Positions 35,454 to 47,870 are shown, numbered from the stretch's first letter. The stretch: 64,000 nt of DNA from Posidonia oceanica (GCA_037176725.1 JAZBRS010000013.1:10791001-10855000); one strand, 5' to 3'. Notes: generated from the sequence alone by a model not told the origin. A program made the numbers and translations.

Positions 35454-37209
35454 CTGATAGCCCAAATTCATGTGCAAATCCTACGACGGATGAAGATAAA
35501 TCATCTACACACATTTGAGTGTTTTGTTCAATACTAATGATGTTATTGCTCACAAGAGATAGAGCATTCTAGGATTTTCAATTTCACATGGAAAGTAGAT
35601 TAAGCATTACATAACCTCACCACTAGAAGTTGTTGGTACCTGCATGCAAGTAAATTACTACAATACTACATTTGGATGCGTCATCCTAAATCACAAAGGA
35701 TGTTGAATCCGGTCTAAAATCCCATTATTTTCAAACCTTGTCATTTAGAAATATCATTGTTTTCAAGCCAAAAAAAGGAATCTGGTGATACTTTATCCAG
35801 TGTTTGAATATTGTGATTAAGTAAAGGGTTGTGAAGAATAAACTCGCTAAGAGTTCAATTAGTTATGGGCAATGGGAGCAAGGTTCTAAATGTCGATTTC
35901 GTGTCGGACTTCGGTCCAAAAAAAAAGGAAACATGTCGGACATCGGTGGAAATGTCGGTGGAAAAACGGTAAATTTACGGAAGTTTATGAAAATAATAAA
36001 AAAACTTTGAATTTTGATTTGAAACTTTAGGCTAAGCTAAAGTAAGCAATAATCTACATCTAGGACTACTTAGATCAATTTTTCTAAACATGTATCACAT
36101 TAAAATACACTACATACACTTAATACAAATATCCTAAAGCATAAATAGTACCTAAAAATACTTAATAAATGTATAAATCATACTTAAAAATAATTATATA
36201 TGTTTCAAATGAATAATTCTCACAACATTTATTATGGAGAGAAAATAAAGTTGAGAGAATATTTAAGTGTTGGAGATGTGAAATCTGATTGAGGATTACC
36301 CCAAATGTTGCTACTTCACGAGTTCATGGGGGTACGAGCCTAGGGAGGGTCTAGGGGGAGCAGGCACGCTCGCCCCTGCGGGGGTGGCAGGGGCAGCGCC
36401 CCCGTCCCGAAATGGTACACGATTATATGAGTATCCTGATTTTACTAATTTTGTAGATTTTATAGAATCATTAGGTTAGATCTATGTTTTATTAGATTAG
36501 ATATATGTATTATTAGGTTAGATTTATGTAATATCAAGTTATTAACATCAAAACACAAAAAAAAACATGAAAAAACCTATGACCGAAATTTTGCCCGTGT
36601 CGGTACTAAAAATGAACATGTCGGCTGACACGTGATTCTCATGTTGTAAAAACTCTACGTGTCGGTCGACATGCTCGACTCGGGACCGAAATTACCACTG
36701 AAATCCAACATTTGATGATTTACCTTTTAATGTCGTTTCTGTGTTTTACAATCCCGACACATGTCAGTGAAATGTCATTGAGACGCACCGATGTTAGGTA
36801 CCATGGATGGGAGACGGGAGACGTATGTCTAAGAAAAAGGTGAAAACACACACACCAATCAAAATTTATCATTTGCCAGTTGTCAAGTTGATTTACAAGT
36901 GAAAAATAGACTAGTCTATCAATGCACAAATTGATGTTTCAGTATGTTAGAATATCAGAATTAGTGAATCAGACTTATATGCAACGAGAATTATAGAAAA
37001 ATACTACCATACTAACTCCAATATGTTAGAAGATAACACCAAAATACTAGGAGAATAACAATAAATATGGATTTAGTAAACGGAGAGACATGCAAACTAA
37101 AAAGGTCGAAAAGGTAAAAAGGACAAGATCCGCTGTCAAAGTAACCATGATATGTTGCGAGAATACCATATGACGACAAGTTTAACTATTTTACGCTACT
37201 CGAATAAAT
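35454..37209. other. Intergenic DNA with degenerate repeats, no gene seen
   Basis: AT-rich DNA. GTGTCGG/CCGACA-type words cluster near 35895-35960 and 36596-36690 in both orientations, and a GC-rich block (CCCCTGCGGGGGTGGCAGGG) lies near 36373. This resembles the remains of a small transposon, but no target duplication was found. Confidence 0.5.
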
Positions 37210-37266
37210 AACTTGGCAATGTTTTTTTTTTTTTTTTGCTAACGGTAAGAAAAACTTGGCAATGTT
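37210..37266 (-). mobile_element. Micro-insertion of LINE 3' tail (about 29 bp) with 14-bp target duplication
   Basis: AACTTGGCAATGTT occurs at 37210-37223 and 37253-37266. Between the copies lies only a T run followed by GCTAACGGTAAG, which on the minus strand is CTTACCGTTAGC plus poly(A). That is the same 3' terminus as the full-length LINE at 19720-19732. It is an extreme 5'-truncated insertion of this LINE family. Confidence 0.9.
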
Positions 37267-37488
37267 AAACAGCTAGAACCGGCAAGAAGCTTGGAATATA
37301 AACAGTACTCAAACTGCAGTTTCTGGCATCTATTATATTTTCTAGCAATTTAAATGTTTCAACTAAAGGGTAGCGTTCTGGTCTAAAATTCCTTTCCCAA
37401 TGATAAGAAACATTTTGAGTCCATATCAACCGAAGAAGACCAACTGCATGTGTTGAACTGAAAACAGAAAATAATTATAGCTAGTAAT

Positions 37489-38310
37489 TAGGGGTGTATA
37501 TAGGTCTGAGTTGATCTGAAAAACGAACCAACTCGACCCATATGGATTGGGTTAGGTCAGGTTTTTTTGTATTATATGTTGGATATAGGTTAAAAAATTT
37601 CAAAGCCGAACTTTCTAGATTAGGTATATGGATTCTAGGGATAAGTTACCTGACCTGATCCGAAATCAGAAGGTATATATATAATTCATTATTTATATTT
37701 ATAAATATATATTATATATATATATAATTATTTATTTATAAAATCCTAATCTCTTCTCTCTAAAACTCCATCTCTTATTCTTTTCATACAATCTTCCCCC
37801 ACCCATCCACCTCTCACCTCATCTTGGTATCTTTTGATCTCTCTCCATTCCATCTTTTGATATTGTCTCCTCCTTCTCTTCCCATTGCATATTGACATCT
37901 TCTCTCCTCATCATTTGAATAAAGCAAAAAAATTCTTATGGTTCATCAAACAAAAACAAAAGAATCAGATTATTCATCATGTTGTCATGAATTATTTATA
38001 AACTTCAGAGTAATAATTTATATTATTCAAAGAATGTCAGTAAATCATGTCTTTGTCTACAATATAACTAGATTATTCACCATTTTGTATTTGTTATTAG
38101 TGTTGTATATTTGTATACAATATTCTATAAATGTAATCTTTAGTTCTTAATAAATACATAAAACCTAAGAACCGACCTAACCCAATCCGAAATTTGTGAG
38201 TCGGGTTGGGTTGGGTTGGGTATGAGTATAAAATTATCTAATTTGAACAATTTAGATTAAGTTGTAGGTTCATCCTTAACTTAACCTAATCTGACTCATG
38301 TACACCTCTA
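37489..38310. mobile_element. hAT-like MITE (822 bp)
   Basis: Starts TAGGGGTGTATATAGGTCTG and its right end in reverse reads TAGAGGTGTACATGAGTCAG. These imperfect inverted termini are flanked by the perfect 8-bp duplication CTAGTAAT (37481-37488 and 38311-38318), as expected of hAT transposons. Subterminal sequence is rich in GGGTTGGGTTAGGT-like words. There is no transposase inside. Confidence 0.88.
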
Positions 38311-38318
38311 CTAGTAAT

Positions 38319-39200
38319 GTACAATATGGTTGACTATTTGAAAGCAACAACTGATAGAAACCAGTTTGCCCACAAAATCTTCTCAAATAATCTCTTCAAA
38401 GCAATGGAAAACTTTCAAAGCAACTAAAGGAACGAATATATTCTCATAAAAACTAAAGGAACGAATAGACCAAACAATTACAAGGTCCAATTTGTTGGCG
38501 ATTTCAAGTGTGCTTTGTGGTGAAAGACAGCCAAGGTGAATGATTCTAAAGAAAATAGAAATGTGAATACTCTAGTATATTCATTTCTGAAAAAAAATGT
38601 ATTGTAGTTTCCAGAGACAAGTTATCTCTAGCAGTTGCAAAATGTTAATGGGAAACAATTCAACTGGAGGTAAGTAGTGACCTAAAAATGTTTTCAAATA
38701 CCGTTCATAACTAGTTGTATGAGAGAGTATAATTTGTAAAACAGTAGATTTAAGTAGGCATGAATAACCGAAACAAAACAAAAGGAATTTAAAAAACCCA
38801 ATAAGGAAATAGAAATTTGTAGGTAATCCAAGAACCGAGTTGAGTCCTTGCAATTGTTGAGAATTTTAAAGGAGAGAATGTCCATGTATACTTTTAGTAT
38901 AAGCTACAAATGTTGGTCTTCACTTCCTGATCAGTAGGACTGTTAATGAATTGGGTTAAATTAGTTAACTCGTTTGATCCAATTTGTTATTTTAAAATTT
39001 TAGTTGAAAAATCAAAAGGATGTTAGAGGAAAATTTAAAGTCCTCCCTATGGATGAACTCTCATTATTTTTTTGCCCAACACCTTGAGTTACTGTTAGAT
39101 CTTGATTTTCATGCCGATGAAATTACAATAATGTCCTTGTTTTTGTACTTTACCAACTGTGGGTACATCAATAATCTTCCCGAACGAAGATCTTATTTTC
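38319..39200. other. Intergenic DNA, no gene seen
   Basis: AT-rich sequence upstream of the transposase leader. Nothing recognisable on either strand. Confidence 0.5.
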
Positions 39201-39690
39201 CTCCCCAGCGACGAATGACCCCGCCCTCCTCGCCGCGCTTGCATCGTCCCGACCCTCCCCGCCACCATAGTCTCCACCGTCCTCGACGCCGACCCGCATC
39301 CTCCCCACCCTCCCTGCCACCTTCGTATCTGCCCTCCAACCCACCGACCTGCATCCTCCTCGGCCTTCTTTCCACCATCGTCCCCGCCCTCCTCACTGTC
39401 GATCTGCGCCCTCCCCTGCACCATTCATCCTAGACCGTCCCCGCCGTGCTCGCCGTCGATCCGTATTCTCTCCGCCTCAATAGTCCCCACCCTCGCGCTG
39501 CTGACCCGCATCTTTCCGCACCATTCCTCTGAGATCGTTGCCGATCGTTGCCGCCCACCTTGCCGTTGACCTGCATCTTTTCGGCCACTATTCCTCTCAA
39601 TCCTTGCCGATCGATTCCCGACTCCTCACCTCCTACGTTCTTTTGCTTTCTCAGAAGAGGGCATAGGACACAGATACAAGGTAAAGAGTG
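39200..39690 (+). promoter_or_regulatory. C-rich minisatellite-like leader of the MuDR-type gene, with 5' UTR intron donor
   Basis: A degenerate tandem repeat built on CCGCCCTCCTCGCCGTCGACC-like units contrasts sharply with its AT-rich surroundings. It ends near ACAGATACAAG/GTAAAG (about 39680), a good splice donor. An acceptor (TTTGTATTGCAG/G) lies at about 40023, just before the first ATG at 40031. This suggests a leader with a 5' UTR intron of about 340 bp; splicing is inferred. Confidence 0.45.
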
Positions 39691-40030
39691 AATTTTTTTT
39701 TCTTAGCAATGTTTTTATTAGTAAATATTTCCTTCTTCTTCATGAATATTTTAGTTTGTGCCTACAATCTCTTGTGTGGTTATATTTGCTTCTAGCTTGA
39801 TTGTCATGTCTTGTTGACTATCAATGAATGTGATTCCTTGTGATTAGAGTCAGAATTGATGTAATTCTACACCTATGTTTGGCAACACATTGGAATTCAA
39901 AAGTAATCAAATTCCAAATTCATAATTGTGTAATGTAAAATTTAAATGATAAAGTATATTTTACACATCTAATTGGTAAAGTGTATTATTCTTTTTGATA
40001 AGCGTTCAATGTTTGTATTGCAGGATTGAA

Positions 40031-43000
40031 ATGAATTCTTACGATACTTTGTTAGTTGCTTTCTATTATAAATAAGAAATTAGAGTGGGATACATAGTAA
40101 GAGAGACAACATTTGGTAGCATTATCAAAACATTTTGCTCATTTTGGGTAGAATTGAAATCGGATGTTATTACTTTGAAATATGTTATGCCCGGTGGAGT
40201 TGCATTCAATACTTCCACATGTAATGATTCAAATGTATTTTGCATGTTTGAGTTACATGTTCGTCAAGGTTTTCCAAGTGCAAAACTAAAAATATTTGAT
40301 GAATGTAACATCCCCAAACCTAGCTACTCTTTTTTTTTTATTTTTATTGAAACTAAATCCAAGCAGAAACAACAGATTTAAATCTAATAAACAACTGAAA
40401 TAAAACTACTCTATATACTCACCCAGAACTCTTGATGTGTGGTAGAGTGACTCCCTCCTATGTGTACTAGCAAAAGCCGCTTCTATCCTGCACCTGCCAA
40501 AAACACTGAAAATAAAGCACACATGAGTGACCATTCAAAACGGTCACCCAGCACACACCCACCTAAACCACTCAACAGCCATTGCTGAGGGAACCAGTGT
40601 AAACACGCCGCAAAACCAACAAGCATAGGCATCCCCACCTAGACGCCGCAACAGCTCAATAGGGCAACCCTCTGTTGCCCAGCCAACAGCAAAACCACAA
40701 AACAATGTCTTTGAAATCTCTTTTCTCTTTTCCTTTTAAAACCATATGTATGCTCTTTCAAAAACCTTTATGCACACTTGAGATGGCCACTCTAGCCAAA
40801 TCAAGCCCAAAACCACACAAAACCACTGCTCAAAGCAGCACGCTTGGAATGGCTACTTCTTTGCCAAACCTAGTCCAAAAACCACAACACACGCACCCAA
40901 CATGAAAACCTGTCGTGTCACTGTGACCACCAGCAACCGACCAGCCAACAAGCAGCCGTCGAAGTGCACTGCACTGCCATGGACAGCTGTAGCCTGCCCG
41001 TCCCAACGTCCCTCCACCTGAAAGACCCTCAAACGTGTCGTGTTGCCCGGCGCCAAGCAACCAACACTGGTCACAGGCAGTCCACCGAGGAGCGACCATG
41101 GTGTCTACACTGCCACGGATGAGCCACCCTATGCAGGAGCTAGTCCGTCCTGGGTTCCTACTCTAAGAACCCTCCAAAGTCCACTCTAGGACAAACACAG
41201 GGTACGTCCTTTTGACGTCTTCAGCTCAGGCCACCTGGGTCTCCTACCCGGGCCCTACCATTCGGTAGTCACAACCTCGAACCTGTACCCGACCCTCCAG
41301 GGGTATCAATCGTCCCTGGTCTGCCAGTACAGTCCTACGATCTCGTGACTCTCACCACACGGCAACCACAACCTCGGACTCGCACCTGGCCCTCTAGAGG
41401 TATCAGTCGTCCTTGGTCCACCAGCGCTATCCGGCCTTTGTGGTTCCTACTAAAACCACGGAAAACCACAGACCTCATCCTAAGCAACTGACTCTCGACC
41501 ATCTAGGGGTATCAATCGTCCCTAGTCTGCTGGCCAGAAGCTTCGGTTTCGGTCCCTCAGAAATCATTTCCCAAAACCTTTGCATTTCCTTTTGAAAATC
41601 CATTTCAAAATCGTTTAAAATCATCTCTCAAAACCTAGCCCAAACAGCTTCTTTGTCAGGCCCAAAAAGCCATACACAACCCAGAACAACGGTCTCGAAG
41701 TCTCATTGATCTTACAAGACCAGACACCAATACAAACTGCACCCGGAACTTCTAAGCCCTGATGTCAAGTGTAAGACGCCTACTGGCCTGTGTCTTCCAG
41801 ATGACGTAGCCAGCTTAGTGTCAAACACCCAACTAGTGCCGCTGAATTCCTTATTCAGTGCACTCCACCAAACACCAAGCCAACAACTAGCTCTAGCGTT
41901 AAATATGAACCTTAATGCTCATCTAAATCATTCAAGGGAGAACTTAGTATTTCTAAGTTCTATAGTCTTTTATATCAACTACAATACCCAGGGAATCTTA
42001 CTAATTTATTTTAGGCATTCTCTATATCATTCTAATGATTATCCTATTCATTAATGTGCCATGCTTATCCACATGATCAACACCTAAGGTAGCAACACTA
42101 AGCTACCCAAAACCCAACCCATAATACCCAGAAAATGGGCACAGGGGCCTGGTTCGGCAGACCGTTCTAAAACAGTCGACCGGATCAGCACCCAGAACTC
42201 ACAACCATTACCTAATTCGGCAGACTGAATGCCTTCGGTCGACCGGATCAGGGCTCTGGCTCAAACTAGAGAACAAAATCAGCATACCGAAATGGTTCGG
42301 TATGTCGAACCAGTCGAGCTCAGAAAACACTACCCAAAATGGGAATGGCGACCGGTCCCTACACAAGCTACCAAAAATCACAAACCACATACCCAAATGA
42401 AGATCTCAAGATGATTTACGATTTGGGACAAGAATCACAGAGATCCATTGGACGGATCATAAGACATCACCATCCAAAGCCGGCTGTCACTATTCATGGG
42501 CACTATTCACCCTTGAATTGCAACCAACACCAACAACACCACAAACCACCAAAAATTACAAACAAAATACCAAAATGAAGATCTAGAGATGATCTATCAT
42601 TTGGGACAAAAAATCAACAAAACTCACTAGCTATGGCCCAAGAAAACACCATTCAAAGTTTACACATACAAAAGAGGGCCACAGTCCAATAATGCCATTA
42701 AACCCTCATTAAAAGCTCCATAAATTCTCTAAAATTCTCCAAGAAATCACACACATCACAAACACACTATTATACCCCTAGGAATCACATGAGCACAAAG
42801 AGGAGGAATCTAAGGGGAGTGTACCGTTCATCGGTGTTGCGAGATGACGACGAACGGCGAGCGACGACGCGCCTCTCCTCCATCTCGACCTACTCAGGGT
42901 CTCCTCCTCCTCTCGACCGTGGCACGACGGCGGTGGTGACGATCCTATCCCCTGCTTTCTTCTCTGTCTACCTCCCTCCCTTTCTCTCTCTCTCCCGCTT

Positions 43001-45085
43001 GTTATCGTGAAAAGAGGAGAAGAAAGAAGAAGAAGAAGGAGAAGTGGGAAAAGGAGGGAAGAGGCAACTTCAAACCCCTACTTGCATTGTGCCCCAAGTC
43101 TGGGTTGTTACAATGAAGCTTCTAGAGGTAGTATTTGCGACAACCATTCTTTAACTCATCGAACTAGCCAAGAATGTGAGAGTTCATTACCAAAGGACAT
43201 TTCTAGAGGACAGCACTTAAAAAAACCATTTGTTGATTGGATTGATAGTGAGAGTAGCAGTCGTAATGCCAAAAGGAAGATGATTGAGCTTTTCGGAAAT
43301 GAATTAACAGAAGTTGGTCAAGAATTTGACAATGTTAAATGTTTTTGAGCTGCTCTTCGTAATTACGCTATTGCTTGGGGTTTTGACTATAAGTTGTTGA
43401 AAAGTGAGCCACAAAGAGTGAAGGCTCGATGTGCGAAAGAGAATTGTGCATAGCAAATTTCGGCTACATTAGTTGGTGAATGTGGCACGTTTTGTATAAA
43501 ATCATTCAATAATGTACATACTTGTGGTGGGGGTATTGGAACAATGGGTCATCCCAAGGCTTCAAGGCGGTGGATTGCAAATATCGTGGATGATAAGTTG
43601 AAGCATAGACCTCTTTATAAGGCTTCTGATCTAATGAATGATATATCCAATGAATACGATATTCATATTCCTTATCATCAAGCATGGAATGGTAAGGAGA
43701 TTGCGAGGAAACAGACAATTGGGGTTGAAGCACTTTCATTTGGAAAACTTAGGAGGTATATTGAAGTTGCTATACAGACAAATACAAGTTCATATTTTGA
43801 ATTGCAGTGTGATAATGATAGTGATGTCGAAGGTGTAAGATTTAAAAGAACCTTTATTGCATTTTTTGCATGCATATTTGGATTTCATGCTGGATGTTGA
43901 CCTCTTATATTCGTTGATAGTACGCATATAAAATCAAAGTATCAAGGGGTCTTACTTGCTGCAAATGGTATTTTCCATTGGCATTTGCCATTGTTGACTC
44001 AGAGACAAAAGAAAATTGGGAATGGTTTATGGAAAACTTGAAGGAAATTCTCAATCCGGCTACAACCTACACATTTATATCAGATCGATGTAAAGGACTA
44101 GGTCCATCCATTTCAAGGAACTTTCCTTCTTCCCATCATGGTTATTGTCTAAGGCACTTGTGTGAAAATTTCACTGCACAAGTCCTTCAACGATATCCCA
44201 AAGTAGTACGAAGTAGGTTTGTTTCTTACTTTACACAACTTTGACATATATTATTGTATAACATTGATAATGGAGCCTTCTTGTAGGTTGGCACTACTTT
44301 TCAAGAATTGTGCTCAGAAATTTAAAGTAGAAGACTTTCAAGAAAATTATGATGCTTTATGTCGAGCTTCAAAGTGTGCAAAGAATTTTGTGGATGCTTC
44401 CAGATCACAACATTGGACTAATGCATTGTTTGAAGGAGAACATTACTGTCATATGAATTCTAATATTGCTGAAACATTTAATGCTTGGATTATGGAAGCC
44501 CGTCACTTGGCCATCATTGATGTAATAGATCATATATGCATTCAAATCATGGAAATGATGTCAAAAAGGAAGATTGAAAGTAGTACATGGGATTCATATC
44601 TTTGCCCCAAAGTAGAAGATCAACTTCAAAGTAATATTCATGATTGTAGAGGAATGAAATGCAGCATCAGTACGCCTTTCACAATTGTTGAGGTTCATGA
44701 TCGCCCGTCTTGTACTGTTAATCTAGAGACATCTGATTGTTCTTGCAAAGAATGGAGGGTGAAGCGGTTGCCATGCAAACATGCTTGTGTGGCAATTCAA
44801 TTTGTTGGCAAGGATATTCATGACTTTTGTAGTCCATATTTTACATCAGCAACTTATAGGCTTGCTTATGAGAAGTGCATAAATCCTATTCCAGTGATTG
44901 ATCAAGCAGGAGTTTGTCCCAGTACGGTTGTAATTAAACCATTGATCAGGAAATGAAGATCTGGTAGACCAAAGAACAAGTGCATGCAATCAAGGGTTTG
45001 AGAAACGGCACCGATAAAGTGTGGAAGATGTCACCGTCTTGGCCATCATAATAGGAAAACATGTAATGCACCGATAAAGGAATAA
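40031..45085 (+). pseudogene. MuDR/Mutator-like transposase gene, decayed and interrupted
   Basis: From ATG 40031 the N-terminal domain reads GYIVRETTFGSIIKTF to KLKIFDE, then is cut by a solo LTR (40305-43112) and resumes in frame at ASRGSICDNHS. Downstream are the MuDR DNA-binding region (LRNYAIAWGFDYKLLKSEPQ) and the MULE DDE domain (PLIFVDSTHIKSKYQG near 43902, TFISDRCKGLG near 44070). A 70-bp intron (44217-44286) follows, then a SWIM finger (CSCKEWRVKRLPCKH near 44730) and a terminal zinc knuckle (CGRCHRLGHHNRKTC near 45020). Stops near 43346, 43452, 43898, 44954 and 44999 fit CGA to TGA or TGG to TAG changes, and a frameshift lies near 43970. The protein would cut and paste Mutator-type elements. 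Confidence 0.92.
40305..43112 (-). mobile_element. Solo LTR (2808 bp) inserted in the MuDR-type gene
   Basis: Termini TGTAACATCCCC...GGGTTGTTACA are flanked by ATGAA at 40300-40304 and 43113-43117. On the minus strand a CAATAAAAATAAA polyadenylation-like signal lies near the end (about 40335-40350), favouring minus orientation. Setting the LTR and one target copy aside restores the host frame. The interior shows C-rich, CCACAACCTCGGAC-like repeats (41200-41550) and GGTCGACCGG/CAGCATACCG palindromes (42150-42315). A gypsy LTR is likely; no internal domain remains. Confidence 0.88.
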
Positions 45086-45338
45086 TTGACAAACTTTTTA
45101 TTTAGCATTTTGATAAATTATAGGTTCCTGACGTGCTAACATGCAGGACATTGTTTAGATGTAAGGGGAAAATTTTTCTTTTTTTTCATGTAAAAGTATT
45201 CATCACAAGACATCATAAATGCCTATTGATATGAACATGATCACATCTTAAGGTGAAATTAAATAACAATTTTCCAATTGTTTGATCAATTTTGTAATGT
45301 AAATTGTTGTTACAGGGTTTTGCAACAAAACTAGTTAG

Positions 45339-45446
45339 ATTTCAGCCTCCTTAACAGCAGATGGCAAGCATGTGATTTGTGCCAATGAGGACTCTCACGT
45401 GCATGTTTGGAGATATGAAGCTGATTTGGGTGGATACATATTGTGA
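45339..45446 (+). pseudogene. WD40-repeat exon fragment
   Basis: The frame ISASLTADGKHVICANEDSHVHVWRYE has the typical end of one WD40 blade (ADGK...AxxDxxVxVW) as in plant WD repeat proteins. It lies about 250 bp after the MuDR-type stop, is preceded by a TTACAG acceptor-like site near 45313, and ends at a stop at 45444. No other blades are seen nearby. It is either gene sequence carried by the Mutator-like element or the remnant of a local host gene. Confidence 0.6.
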
Positions 45447-45449
45447 GGT

Positions 45450-47580
45450 TTGTAACATTGAGAGGCTTGTTGGTTCATTAGATTTCTTGTTTATTTCTGT
45501 GATCTAAAATCTCATTTGTACATAGTTTTCTTTTGATTGAACTATAGATGATTAGGTAACGAGGGAAGAACATATTTATACAATTCACTTGTTCATTGGA
45601 AATTTTCTTTTCTGTATGAAAATAAGATGGTCGAATTGGGATGGGTTTTTTTTTGAGCGATTAGAATTAGTTTGGATACAAATCTTAGAGGTAAGAGTTT
45701 TTTTGCATTTTTTTTTGAGGTAAGAGTTGTCGTGAAAAAGCACCTAAACTTGATAAAGTTCGGGGTGAGTACACCATTTTACTATGCTTTTTCTAGTTTT
45801 CATATTTTTTAATCTGACTCTCATGACAAAAATTTGCATTACATGCATACTTGCTACTCGCTATTGATATCTAACTCTCATCTGTCTCTCTCCTTCCAGA
45901 TCATTTAAGGAGGTACATTTCACTATGAATCCACCGTTGTGTAATGTTATCCTTACTTGGGAATCTACCATTCCACTATGAATCCCTAAAGATTCAAGAA
46001 CAATGAAGAACCAGTGACGAACCTCCATCCCTAGAATGTCGTTATACATAGTGGTTGCTGTTGGTGTTGGAGGGGAACCATGGAGAGAGCGGGGATCATA
46101 GGAGGAGAGGAGGGAGGAGCAGTCAATTTTTTCTTACTGATCAGGAAGAAGGATTTCTTTGTTCTAGTGCAATAATCTTCCGAATTCTTCTCTTCTTAGA
46201 GTCAATTATTTTTAATATGCAGTGAAAGATCTTGCTTTCCAATTAGATATTTTCTTATCTACAGTTTTTTGCCAATCATTTTTATTCAATTTTTTCTTAT
46301 CATAGTGTTAATTGTTGAGAGTTCTTTCTCTTATTAGAGTTGATTATTTTTATTCTGTTGTAAAAAATCCTACTTTCCTATTAGATATTTTCTTATTTGC
46401 AATTATTTTGTTCCTGAGAAAATAGAAACCTGAGAGATTATTTTGTCACTAGGATCAATTAAGGAGGTACATTTCCTTGCAGGTAATTGTTACTGTAAGA
46501 GCTACAATGGTTTAGCCTAGACATAGAAATTTTTCTTGAATTTCAATCTTGATAAATGCATTATTCTTGGGATTGCCTTTTCCAAAGTTGTTTGATCTTG
46601 TTTCTTTGGTTCTACTGTTATTTAGTATTTTGATGTTTACTGGTTTTGTACCATTTTGCTCTATGCTTTGATTATAAATCTTTTGGCTAAGCTGTGGCAC
46701 TATCCACCTATACTACTGCTCTGTTTGGTGGAGACTTCTAATGCTTATGTTGATGTCATACTTTGATATGCATATAAATAAATAAAGACTAGAATCTTTT
46801 GTCTGCTGAATGTTTAACAAAGTTGAGCATCTTAATTGCAAAACAGTAGAGTTCCTTTCTTTACCGTAAGGCACCCCATTAGATATACTACACTTCTACC
46901 TTCCCACATCACAACGAGATGGAAGGTAATTTTACCATTTGCAGTATCTAGTTTAAGGTGGAAAATTCAAGTTGAGGATAAGTAATTTTACTTTTCACAC
47001 CATAATGACAATGCTTTCCTTGGTAGAAAGAAAATATTTGGCACAACAATTTCTATCTTCAACTTGAACTTGTATTTTTGCTTACACAATCTACTATTAA
47101 TATTTGAAATCCTTAACAACGTGCTTTTTGTGTGTAATAAACATTAGATGTAACATTCTGCTTTAAAAAATTTGGGTTATGATGTGGAAATTACAAGAAT
47201 AATAGTAATGGTTTGCTTATAATTGTAAATTTTACATCTATATGTTTGAATTTGACTATTAAGATTGTAACTTTTCGATATCCATGGGTATCATAGACAC
47301 TCCGTAATGTTTACCATATGGGTAATCAATCAAACAGAATTTATCTAAGAAACAAGAGCTTGTTTTTCCCATGATGAACCAAGAAAAGATGAAGAAATGT
47401 TTAGATGTGTTTTTTACCAAAACGTACTAATATAGGTCTAAGGTGGCAGTTCGAAATGTTGATGGGAGCTTCAGATTGAATGAGTTGTGTTAGAAGTCAG
47501 AGCCTTGATAAAGTCCAACTTCTTCACTTGAAAAGCACCAATGCTTGATATAGTGCTTGAAAAGTAACTCATCGCGACAT
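45450..47580. other. Intergenic DNA with small internal duplications
   Basis: There is no gene. A segment of about 88 bp at 46183-46268 (with TTAGATATTTTCTTAT) has a diverged second copy at about 46320-46410. The phrase TTAAGGAGGTACATTTC occurs at 45905 and 46448. The dispersed repeat shared with 12060-12200 is at 47200-47310. Confidence 0.55.
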
Positions 47581-47599
47581 GGAAAATCAGGAGAGGGAG

Positions 47600-47855
47600 T
47601 TTGCGGACGTCCACAACGGATGTCCATGAAATGTAACTTTGACTTAGGCATGTTTCAAACGTCGGCGACATGGAACATCGGTCCACTGATTTTGCGGACG
47701 TCCACAATGGACGTTCATGACATGGACTATGAGGACAGGGGATTCAACAGACGTCTGCGAAAAGGAAATGTCGAGACAGGAAGTTTGCTGACGTCCGTAA
47801 TGGATGTTCGCAAAATGGAACATCGGGTAAATTAAGCTTGTGGACGTCTAGAACG
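47600..47855. repeat. GGACGTCC palindrome cluster (left)
   Basis: Words such as GCGGACGTCC (47603, 47694), GGATGTCC (47618), AGACGTCTGCG (47749), TGACGTCCG (47789) and TGGACGTCTA (47841) alternate with ATGGAACATCGG-like spacers. The words match those in the copia LTR at 6291-6570. Confidence 0.8.
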
Positions 47856-47870
47856 GGTAAATTCTTGTCA

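Noticed and set aside
36310..36420. GC-rich block as an organelle DNA insertion
   Set aside because: No plastid or mitochondrial gene is recognisable; the GGGGGTGGCAGGGGCAGC style is common in small plant transposons.
39020..39433. 137-residue frame before the MuDR-type gene
   Set aside because: It spans AT-rich DNA and a C-rich degenerate repeat, with Pro/Ser/His runs and no domain; better read as leader sequence.
43346..45001. In-frame TGA and TAG codons of the MuDR-type gene as possible recoding
   Set aside because: They coincide with expected CGA or TGG codons and come with a frameshift and an LTR insertion; decay is simpler.
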